A stretch of 64,000 nt of DNA from Mesostigma viride (lineage: Eukaryota; Streptophyta; Mesostigmatophyceae; Mesostigmatales; Mesostigmataceae). A model generated the notes under the pieces. The model did no database searches and was not told where the DNA came from. It saw nothing but the letters and a program-made list of their open reading frames with translations. The stretch covers positions 714,734 through 778,733 of the forward strand of contig RPFO01000648.1 in the NCBI GenBank assembly GCA_009746045.1, read 5' to 3'. Made by a program: the position numbers and the translations under genes. Numbering within the stretch: position 1 is the stretch's first letter; the number at the start of each line of letters is the position of its first letter. This document shows, piece by piece, positions 22,901 through 30,763 of the stretch.

Positions 22901-24334
22901 TTGCGCTGTGTCGGGCGTGTGGGTGCCTCCCCATGATGATGATGATGATGATGGTGACGGTGATGGTGATGGTGATGGTGATGGCGATGGCGATGGCGAT
23001 GGCGATGGCGATGGCGATGGCGATGGCGATGGCGATGGCGATGGCGATGGCGATGGCGATGGCGATGGCGATGGCGATGGCGATGGCGATGGCGATGGCG
23101 ATGGCGATGGCGATGGCGATGGCGATGGCGATGGCGATGGCGATGGCGATGGCGATGGCGATGGCGATGGCGATGGCGATGGCGATGGCGATGGCGATGG
23201 CGATGGCGATGGCGATGGCGATGGCGATGGCGATGGCGATGGCGATGGCGATGGCGATGGCGATGGCGATGGCGATGGCGATGGCGATGGCGATGGCGAT
23301 GGCGATGGCGATGGCGATGGCGATGGCGGGGGCGGGGGCGGGGTGGGGGCGGGGCGGGGGCGGGGGGGGGGGGGCGGGGGCGGGGGCGGGGCGGGGGCGG
23401 GGGCGGGGGCGGGGCGGGGGCGGGGGCGGGGGCGGGGGCGGGGGCGGGGGCGGGGGCGGGGCGGGGCGGGGGCGGGGCGGGGGCGGGGGCGGGGGCGGGG
23501 GCGGGGGCGCGGGCGGGGGCGGGGGCGGGGGTGCGGGCGGGGGCGGGGGCGAGGGCGGGGGCGAGGGCGAGGGCGAGGGTGATGGGGAGGCGGAGGTGGC
23601 AGCGGCGGCGGCGGCGGCGGAGGAGGAGGAGGAGGAGGAGGAGGAGGAGGAGGAGGAGGAGGAGGAGGAGGAGGAGGAGGAGGAGGAGGAGGAGGAGGAG
23701 GAGGAGGAGGAGGAGGAAGAGTTGGATGTTGGTGGTGGTGCTACAACGGCGGTTGGGGCAATGGTGGTGGTGTGCATTGGGTGCGATGCGTGGGAGGACG
23801 ATATGGCCGACATCTGTGTGCCATGCATGCCGTGGCCTGTCCCTCGATGATGTCATCAGGTTCTGTGGCCTGGTTACGATGATGGTCGTGGTTGCTGCAC
23901 TTGCACGGTCAACAACTACGCGCTGGGCTCCCCTTGCTGTGCTTGCTGTTGGCAGCCGTGCGCGGCAGGGTGCTGCCAGGTTTGGCTAACACCCTCGGCT
24001 GGTTCCCCTCGTTGGTCGACCATCACGTTGGCCACTGCATCATCGTATGCCATCCTGTCCCGTTGTACATCCCATCTCACAATGTAGCGCTTTACATTCG
24101 GCGTGCCGATCGCGCGCGCTGGTGAACGCTTCCATCTCATTCGTTATTGTCTGCTTATGCTCCCGCTTATTTGTGCGACATCTGGTGTGCCTGCAGGTGA
24201 ACGCCACCATCGCAGGTGGGCTGACGGGGGCCATCATGGCGCTGCCCAGCCTGCACCCATCGTCGGTGCTGATGAGCGCCGCTGCCACTGCCGCCGTCAC
24301 CACCATGCTCGAGTCCATGCGGACGCCCACGTAG
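16936..24334 (+). CDS. PRAT (Tim17/Tim22/Tim23-type) small membrane protein, six exons
   Basis: Assembled exons: 16936-17043, 17503-17554, 18177-18208, 19613-19646, 22770-22837, 24197-24334. Donors are GTACGC, GTAAGT, GTGAGT, GTGAGT and GTAGGT; phases are 0, 1, 0, 1, 0. The total is 432 nt, 143 residues plus stop. Glycine-rich helices (GFVRGSM-VGFAWGGFMGSY; SLNFGMFLGFYNCAYCVLED; IAGGLTGAIMAL) give four likely membrane segments. The family motif (F/Y)-X10-R-X3-D-X6-(G/A/S)-G-X3-G is met from the Tyr of GFYN through R..S to AGGLTG, with Ser for Asp. PRAT proteins serve mitochondrial import (Tim17/22/23), plastid channels (OEP16) or complex I (B14.7); length and the tail after the motif look most like B14.7/OEP16, but the subfamily is not certain. 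Two exons are only 32 and 34 nt. The first exon is the least secure. Confidence 0.8.
18583..19275. repeat. 41-bp tandem array in PRAT intron 3
   Basis: About 17 copies of a 41-bp unit containing CACGTTCGATCCCCGGC and CTTTTCTTACTAGGGTTCAC. Variants are mostly TTACTAG against TTGCTAG and CACAGGGG against CATAGGGG. The GTTCGATCCC core resembles the B box (T arm) of a tRNA-type Pol III promoter, but no A box or tRNA fold is present. Confidence 0.95.
19664..19800. repeat. (GGTGCT)n hexanucleotide array
   Basis: About 23 uninterrupted copies begin shortly after the donor of the 34-nt PRAT exon (19613-19646), in intron 4. Confidence 0.95.
19966..22250. repeat. 19-bp tandem array, about 120 copies, in PRAT intron 4
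   Basis: The unit is TTTTGTGGCCGCATGCACG with frequent variants (CATGTATG, CACGCAGG, CTTGCACG, TTTTATGG). Because 19 is not a multiple of three and the unit lacks stops, all three frames of both strands stay open as a 19-residue repeat, producing apparent proteins of up to 953 residues. These are not treated as genes: the array lies between a good donor (19647) and a good acceptor (22769) of the PRAT gene. Confidence 0.95.
22933..23720. repeat. Four abutting purine/G-rich arrays in PRAT intron 5
   Basis: A short (GAT)n run (22933-22953) leads to (GATGGC)n at about 22980-23328, (GGGGGC)n with shorter variants at about 23328-23572, and (GAG)n at about 23615-23718. The G-rich block has runs of five or more G and could form G-quadruplexes on the plus strand. 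Confidence 0.95.
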
Positions 24335-26345
24335 CTATAAATAGAGCGCCCTGTTCACCGGCGTTGCGGGGCGTGTCGGCAAAGCCTGGCGGGCCGCATG
24401 CTCCTACCCACATGCGGTTGCCACCTGGGACGTGCTGGACATCCGCTCGGTGTGCCGGCTGCGTGGCGCGGGGGGGCATTCCGGCTCTGAGTCCCACAGC
24501 GGCACCCCCCATAGGCGTGGTGCTGTGCATAGTAGACGTGTTTCCGCGATGGGCACCCGCCCAGGAGGGCCCCAGTGATGGCATGACCATTTGCTGGGTG
24601 TCTGTGCAGGGCACAGGATGATGTGAGTCATGTGACGGATGACGGCCGCGCCTACGGGACGTGTTGCCATTGGGTGCGTGATGCGCCGCGTAGCGCTTTT
24701 GTCGCATTTACGTCCCGTTCCCATGTCCAAGGACCGTCCCGTTCCCATGTCCAAGGACGGACTTGCCAGGTCGCCCCCACCTGCCTGGGCCTGACAGGGT
24801 GCACTTCAACTTGTGAGGCTGCCGTCGGGTGGCGCCCGCGCCGGTGCCGATGGTGGTGTGCGCTGGTGCTGGCGCATGTGCGCGCGCTGCGGCCGGGCAC
24901 CGCCGCACCCAGAATAGCTGTACAGGACAGGACGCGCTTGTGGACCCATGTCGGCCCCGTACTGCCTCTGCCAGATGGCTGCTCGGCCTGCCTGCAGTCC
25001 AGTAGTGGCCAGTCGGCCCTCTGGGCAGTCAGCGGGCGCCAGCACGGGGTCGCCCTGCTCCATAATCCATCGCATTATCACTGCTCTGCCAGTTATTGCC
25101 CACGTGGCAGCGACCCACGTCCCGCGAGTTGCTCAGGGGTTGGCGCCATCGGCCCTGCGTGTGTTGCTCAGGGGTTGGCGCCATTGGCCCTGCGCGTGTT
25201 GGCGCCATTGATCCTGCGCTTGCGTTGAGCTGCTGCAGGCAGCGGTATATGCGCTGTCATAGGATGCATGACCAATGGTGCCCACGTCCGTTTCCCATGG
25301 AAAACATCATCTTGGTGGAGGGTCCGCGTCATCACGGTGAAGTGCGCAACTGGTGCGCACCGCGGTAAATGGTTTTTTAAAAATGTTGCACGGCCTGCCC
25401 TGGTCGGCTCACCATGATCACGGCCCATGGCCAGGTGGGCGCTGTTAAAACGAGCAGGAGAGCCTGCAGAGGCTTCGTCAATCCTTTTGCTGCCAGAACC
25501 GAGTCATCCCCCCCACCAGTTCAGGCTTGTCTGATATAGGGGACGCATCAACTCTGTGTGAGGAGAGGGCGAGCCTCGGGTAATGGTAATAGATGCTCAT
25601 GGCATTGGCGGCGAAGCCTCTTATGCCGAGAGCCCAGAGTGTGCTGGCATGAGACAGGTGATACAGGGCAAGTCGCGGATGCCAGGACCAGTATAAGCAT
25701 TTGGTCGAAGTGTCTTGTAGGAAATGTACCACATCGTCATTTGGAGGTCAACCTGCAAGCTCGAGGGGTAGTTTCAAACACAAAAACTACCAAACTGCCC
25801 TTGCCCCTACATTGTAGGATGCCATTGGCACGCCCATCTAAGTGGGGTAACACATGCATGCATCAGTTTGCGCGTATTGCTTTCCGTTGTAAAGATGCGT
25901 TGTTAGGCAGCCAGTGCTGCTAGGATCGTGTTTCCGGCAGCAGCACCAACGCTAAATGCGCCGTGCCCAGCTCATATTCCGAGACACCCCCCTAACAAAG
26001 CCAATCAGGCCCTGTTTGCAAGTTGCAAGATAAAAACATAATTACAAAGTGTACATTACTTCAATGCGCCGCGAGGGTGGCCCATTGCGCAAGGGTATGT
26101 ACGTCGTGCAACGCGTACAAAATGAGGATGAACCCCGGCCCGAGGTCTCGGGGTCACTTCCCGTTAGAGTCTGCAAGTTCCAATCGTGCGTTTATACTTG
26201 TAAAACTTAGGTAATTTATCAATCCAAATCAATTCATCACTATTGATCATTGCAACTACAGCTCAGCTAGTCGCAGGGCAATGACTTGAACATCCAAGAA
26301 TTCAATGTCATTCGACTGACATGACATATTGATGGCAGCTCCATT
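24335..26345. other. Intergenic stretch after the PRAT gene
   Basis: It holds a direct repeat of a 24-bp CGTCCCGTTCCCATGTCCAA segment (about 24713-24760) and two to three copies of GGGGTTGGCGCCAT..GGCCCTGCG (about 25130-25215). Short frames show no domain. No gene is supported. Confidence 0.45.
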
Positions 26346-26349
26346 AATT

Positions 26350-26640
26350 GAGGATGATTCCTCATACAAATGGCGGTAGAGCGATCATAGCAGTGGTTCT
26401 TACAACTGGAGGCTCCTGGTTGCTAGGAACAAAGGCACTGATCATGAGCTCTAAAGGTCTCGCTCCTAACGTAATTAGCAAGCCATATATAATTTTGACG
26501 GTACAGAGCTATACACATTTCCAGCTCTGGACATCAATCCATTTCCGTCATCCTGAAGCTCGACAAACGCGGATCAGATATCAAAGAGACAGCCAGCGCA
26601 GGCTCGAGATAAAGCTGCAGGCTTGAGCTACCATTAGTTA
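26350..26640 (+). repeat. Dispersed repeat R1, diverged copy
   Basis: It follows the order of the 960-1312 copy (AAATGGCGGTAGAGCGATCATAG, CACTGATCATGA, ACACATTTCCA, TCATCCTGAAGCTCGACAAACG, GGCTCGAGAT), with an internal duplication of the GGCTCGAG/GGCTTGAG segment. Confidence 0.5.
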
Positions 26641-26697
26641 ATAAAACTCGTGCTCCGTTGGGGAGTCACGGAGTATTAACCCTGATGGATGGAGGGA

Positions 26698-26850
26698 TCG
26701 TTTTGATGAGTAGTGTAGTTAGGATTTTCTAGATAGCTTAGAGTTAGGATCGTTCGATCACGCGGATTCCTCCACCCCATCCATCCTGGAATATGTGCTA
26801 CATGATCTCCCCACGGAGGCATGTTATAATTTAATTTAATTGAATGGAGG
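26698..26850 (+). mobile_element. LINE 3' end, strongly 5'-truncated
   Basis: It starts inside the last codons of the LINE reading frame (CGTTTTGATGAGTAG, Arg-Phe-Asp-Glu-stop, the same as the minus-strand copy next to it). It continues through a ~100-nt 3' untranslated region and the terminal hairpin to a TTATAATTTAATTTAATT tail. It faces the copy at 26860-27440 tail to tail, so the two form a palindrome of about 310 bp. Confidence 0.75.
26800..26824 (+). promoter_or_regulatory. Terminal LINE hairpin
   Basis: Stems ACATG/CATGT and CTCC/GGAG, loop CCAC, followed by the AT-rich tail. Confidence 0.6.
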
Positions 26851-26859
26851 GATCGATGG

Positions 26860-27440
26860 GGGCACACAATTAAAAATTAAATTAAATTATAACATGCCTC
26901 CGTGGGGAGGTCATGTAGCACATATTTCATGATGGATGGGGTGGAGGAAGCCGCGTGATCGAACTATCCGAACTCTATCTAGAAAATCCTAACTACACTA
27001 CTCATCAAAACGCCTCCTCCGCTTGGGGGGAGGTGGCTTGCCCACAGGGTCGGGCGTGTGCGCCTTGACAATCTTCTTCCACCGCGTCTTGTCCTGCATG
27101 GCAGTCCAAAGACGGGAATCCTACCGGTCTATTCTATCTAGGCGGGAGCCAGACCCTAGGGGTCGCTCCTGGCATTCTTCCCATATGAGCAAATATGCTT
27201 CTTCCCCACAGCAGGGGGGGCATTGTCCTCGACTACCTGGGCCCAATAGGCCTTGTCCTGCGTCTTTTTCGAAATCACGGAGAGGTCTAGGCCCCCCATA
27301 TCATCTACTAGCTGCTTTTTGAATGTGCGGGCCATACGGCGTCTAACATCGATCGGTGGGCGCCCTTGTGTGCGACATACAGGGATGAAAAGCCGAGTCC
27401 CTGAGGTTCCTATGCCAGACCCCCCGTCGAAACCATAATA
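26860..27440 (-). pseudogene. LINE ORF2 C-terminus and 3' end
   Basis: On the minus strand about 100 codons stay open, including CRTQGRPPIDVRRRMARTFK, then LDLSVISKKTQDKAYWAQVV. This fits the common C-terminus of non-LTR ORF2 proteins (an RGRP.. stretch followed by AQDR..W..V). That frame ends at a stop near 27150. Homology resumes in another frame with WTAMQDKTRWKKIVKAH and a basic KPPPPKRRRRFDE end, then TAG, a short 3' untranslated region and the terminal hairpin (26892-26916). It is 5'-truncated and broken. The region after WTAMQ matches the copy at 44242. Confidence 0.65.
26892..26916 (-). promoter_or_regulatory. Terminal LINE hairpin, minus strand
   Basis: The same two stems as at 26800, in inverted orientation. 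The AT-rich tail lies to its left on the plus strand. Confidence 0.6.
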
Positions 27441-27555
27441 TGGAATAACATGCAGTGCTGATGTATTGTGATGATTTTTCTTTGACTATTGATATAATCT
27501 ATGAAATAAATTTGATTGATCTAATCTATGAATATTTATATTGACTTTCCTTGAT

Positions 27556-27695
27556 GTTTTTTCTAGACTAGGTAGATTAGCGTTAGGTTAGTTAGATTAC
27601 GCGGCTCTCTCCACTCCACCATCCATCAAGGAATATGTGCTACATGATCTCCCAACGGAGGCATGTTATAATTTAATTTAATTTTAATTTTAATG
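27556..27695 (+). mobile_element. LINE 3' untranslated fragment
   Basis: It shares TTAGCGTTAGGTTAGTTAG, ACGCGGC, ATCCATCAAGGAATATGTGC, the terminal hairpin and the ATAATTTAATTTAATTTTAA tail with the other LINE ends. No coding remnant is left. Confidence 0.65.
27642..27666 (+). promoter_or_regulatory. Terminal LINE hairpin
   Basis: Stems ACATG/CATGT and CTCC/GGAG, loop CAAC, with an AT tail directly after. Confidence 0.6.
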
Positions 27696-28016
27696 CAGTG
27701 CTGACCTGGGGGCACCCAAACAATGATTTTGCCATGTAAATGTATTAATTAATTAACACATTCCATCCCATGGCATTCATAGCGATTCGGGCCGTGGTGC
27801 CCACAACCCTGTAACTAGGACCTAGATAGCTTACACCATCCATTCCAAATTAGACAATGTTATGATTGGCCACGAGCCACGAGGTAGCCATGGCTGACGG
27901 CGGAGCTCATAACTTTCACGTTTGAGCACCGAATTTAGCCGCGAATATCACAATCGACGCGTCTTTTTATGACGCACATGCTGATCTAATTCTCCGAAGC
28001 TATTACGCAATATACG

Positions 28017-29426
28017 ATGAGCAAACGCCTCTCGACGCAACGCAGCCTGGCGGCTGCGCTTAGCAATGAAAATACGTCTGCAGCCCCGGCTGCAGCTTCG
28101 CCAACCGGTCCAGAAGGCAGCGGCGCCACTAGCCAAGCTCTAGTGGTCGCCCAGCCCCCGCTGGCCGCCTCGCCAGCAGCGTCGCCTGAACCCAAGCGCA
28201 GTCGCCCTGCCGAGCCGACCTGGGAGGAGTTCGACTTTGACGCCAGCCAGCCCGGCTTTTTTGACAAGCTCAACCCCGACAAGATCCTGAGCTACGTGTT
28301 TTTCGGATCGTATGCCTCGCTTCTCGAGATGTGCAAGCAACTCTTCCATCAGGGCCGCCTCACCGATGCTTTCCAGAGACGCACCCACAACTTCGACCAA
28401 ATCCTCAAATGCCGCCGCCCCCACCTTCAGATTCGCGTCCTTTTCTCCCTCCTCGGCCGCTCCCTCGAGGAGCTTTGGCCCCCAAAGCCCCTCACCACCA
28501 CCTTAACCGAATCCTCCATCCGCTCACTCCTCAAGGAGGCCCTCGAGCAGCACGTGGCCCCCATCGCAGCAGATGTGGCGGTCATGGGCAGCACGTTGGC
28601 TGCCGAGCTCCCCCTCCTCTCCACCGCCACCTCCACCATCTCCACCGCCACCTCCACCCTCCTCGCCTCCTCCACCGCCACCACCTCCACCTCCGACGCC
28701 ATCACCGCCCAGCTCCGTGACATCGACCAGCGTCTTAAGGACAACGCCATTGCTATCGAGGTTCTGCAGAATACCGCAGGCCTCACCGCCCAGGCGGTGA
28801 AGGACATTGCCGCCAAGCCAGCCTCGGCTGGCCTGGCCGGCGATGCTCCTCCCATCACCACCTGGGCGGACATGCTTAAGCAACATACCACCTCCACCAC
28901 CTCCGCCGTCGCAGCCCAGCTTCAACGGCAGACGCTTGACCTCCGCGAGGAGGCCGAGCTCGCCAAGCGCAGCCTCAACGTCATTGTCAAGAACTTCAAG
29001 ATGGAGGAAGGTGAGAATTCCGAGAAGCTTTTGCGTGCGTTTGAGAGAGAAATCCTTGGTCGCATGGGCCTTAACGGTGAGATAGAGCTGGCTGCCCACC
29101 GCCTTCCCCGCGCGCGGGGTAAGGCAGGGCCGCCCCCGCTCCTCCTCACCTTTAAGACCCCGGCGGACAAGATTTCTTTTCTCAGACGCCGCAAGCGGCT
29201 CGAGAAGACTCTCTTCACCCTTGATGACGACTTGACCCTGGCGCAGCAACAACGGCGACGGGAGCTATGGCCGACCTACCTCGAGCTCCGGCAGACCAAG
29301 GCGGGGCAGCCGGTGTACTGGAAGGGGGCGGCCATCTACGTCGGCCACAAGCCCTGGCAGGCGACCCCCCCCCCCCCGCGGCCCCAGCGACTCCAGACGC
29401 CCCAGCTTAGGGGAATACAGCAGTAG
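28017..29426 (+). CDS. L1 ORF1p-like RNA-binding protein of the retroelement
   Basis: A 469-residue intact frame; the ATG follows the conserved leader directly. Residues 1-60 are Ala/Pro/Ser-rich with the basic PEPKRSR. About 95-110 hold FFGSYASLL, conserved in all three copies. About 195-222 are Ser/Thr-rich. About 225-265 (AITAQLRDIDQRLKDNAIAI) are a likely coiled coil for multimer formation. About 320-400 match the L1 ORF1p RRM (NVIVKNF, AHRLPRARGKAG, PPLLLTFKTPADKISFLRRR), followed by the C-terminal domain (TLDDDLTLAQQQRRRELWPT, YWKGAAIYVGHKPW). ORF1p coats element RNA and acts as a chaperone. There is no reverse transcriptase in the element, so it would depend on a partner. Intact coding suggests recent activity or selection. 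Confidence 0.85.
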   Translation: MSKRLSTQRSLAAALSNENTSAAPAAASPTGPEGSGATSQALVVAQPPLAASPAASPEPKRSRPAEPTWEEFDFDASQPGFFDKLNPDKILSYVFFGSYASLLEMCKQLFHQGRLTDAFQRRTHNFDQILKCRRPHLQIRVLFSLLGRSLEELWPPKPLTTTLTESSIRSLLKEALEQHVAPIAADVAVMGSTLAAELPLLSTATSTISTATSTLLASSTATTSTSDAITAQLRDIDQRLKDNAIAIEVLQNTAGLTAQAVKDIAAKPASAGLAGDAPPITTWADMLKQHTTSTTSAVAAQLQRQTLDLREEAELAKRSLNVIVKNFKMEEGENSEKLLRAFEREILGRMGLNGEIELAAHRLPRARGKAGPPPLLLTFKTPADKISFLRRRKRLEKTLFTLDDDLTLAQQQRRRELWPTYLELRQTKAGQPVYWKGAAIYVGHKPWQATPPPPRPQRLQTPQLRGIQQ

Positions 29427-29809
29427 TAGTGCAGAATAGATAGACCGTGGCCATGTACATGTACGCCTCCTAGAGGCACTATCCCAGCTAAGCCCCGCGC
29501 TTTATTTAATCATGTACATGTGTGCCTATGATGTGCCACACTCCAGACGATGCATAGCCTTATTTAGTAATGTTGTGCCCATGCAGGGAGTCACTCTCTG
29601 CTGAGAAGCCATGCCATAGCTCTTGTATAGCCATGATGATCTTCCCCCTCACAGGCATGCTCCCCCCTTACCCGGGCATAGCGTGATAGACCATGAGGGT
29701 GCGGGTGCCCTGGTGCACCTAGAGCAAGTGTTGTTTACATTCCCACCCTTGCAGGAAGTAGCTTAGAATGTATTATAGGCCCATATGCCCCTTCTCAGGG
29801 CTATGTGCT

Positions 29810-29834
29810 ACATATACTCCCAACGGAGTTATGT
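29810..29834 (+). promoter_or_regulatory. Terminal 3' hairpin of retroelement copy B
   Basis: Outer stem ACATA/TATGT (both sides changed relative to ACATG/CATGT), inner stem CTCC/GGAG, loop CAAC, then the CCTAATTAATTAATT tail. Confidence 0.7.
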
Positions 29835-29859
29835 TCCTAATTAATTAATTAATTAATCC

Positions 29860-30763
29860 ATTCCATCCCATGTTCCCCTCCCACTGAGGACTTATGCTCA
29901 CGTGATGCAGTCACGTGTCTATTACTTTATTAATTAATTAATGGAGGCAGATGGTACGCAAGGATAGATGGCAGGTAGTGATGAAGGAGACCACCCCCAA
30001 GTCTGTGGGGGCTCCGCGTGTGACCGCGTATGGCATTCATAGCGATTCGGGCCGTGGTGCCGGAGTCGCATCACTCGCCTTTGCGGGTGCAGTATCCGCA
30101 TAGAAAAGTACTGAGCATCGGGTACTCCGTGGCATGCCTTCAGTGCATGTACGTTCACGCACTTACTAGCTTATCGTCTGGATTCTCCAGATTTCTGGCC
30201 TGCACTGTTGTTCCATTGATTGAAAAAGATTGGCTCATTGATAAGAATATACATCTGAGTAGGGGATGACCTGTACAAGTGAACCGGTTACTTACCCACA
30301 AAGAATATCACTCACTTTCAAGCTGATGCTAGCAGTGCCTTGGGTGACGTTTTCCGTCTCAGCATTGTATGAGAAAATTACACAACTCAGCATATTAGGT
30401 TTCATACTAACAGTTTTCCCAGTGCCCATGCGGGCTCAATGTATCCTGCTCAGGCACGAAAAAAATTGAACTTTAATAATGGGTAAGCCACATTCCCATC
30501 TGCTAAGCCCGGATTCCCTGTGCACAGTTTTGGTGAGATAGCCGGATCAGACCCTGGATAAAACCAGAGACTCCTGGTCTCCACAAGAACAGAAGAGCAA
30601 ACAGACGACGATGCACCGTATCAGGTGTCGCAGTGCTGGTGACATCCACAATATTACCACCAGGGGCATGCATGTGCCAGTGTTAGCACCAACCCACAAA
30701 GCGTAATGCTTGATGGCTTTTGTGGTGAAAACTTCGTTTCCTGCTCGCTCTCGGCACATCCGG
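29860..30763. other. Spacer with repeat fragments
   Basis: It contains a second GCATTCATAGCGATTCGGGC segment (30031-30060; the first is at 27772) and an R1 fragment at 30176-30245 (GATTCTCCAGATTTCTGGCC). The part after 30266 is probably 3' flank of the acyltransferase gene. No other gene was seen. Confidence 0.5.

Larger units (their letters stand above)
27869..29858 (+). mobile_element. ORF1-only non-LTR retroelement, copy B (intact)
   Basis: The element is about 1.99 kb and colinear with copy A: CCACGAG leader repeats, 150-nt leader, one uninterrupted ORF1-like gene, ~430-nt 3' untranslated region, hairpin and (TTAA)n tail. A CATTCCATCCCATG sequence occurs both near 27763 (upstream) and near 29861 (just after the tail), and GCATTCATAGCGATTCGGG at 27772 recurs at 30031. 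The element may therefore sit within an older repeat. No exact target-site duplication was established. Confidence 0.85.

Noticed and set aside
22584-23856. Frames encoding poly-Asp-Gly, poly-Ala-Ile, poly-Met-Ala and similar
   Set aside because: Hexanucleotide and trinucleotide arrays read in different phases, without domain content.
28427-29252. Minus-strand frames opposite the ORF1-like gene (up to 242 codons)
   Set aside because: They are shadows of the GC-rich plus-strand coding frame, which has clear domain content.
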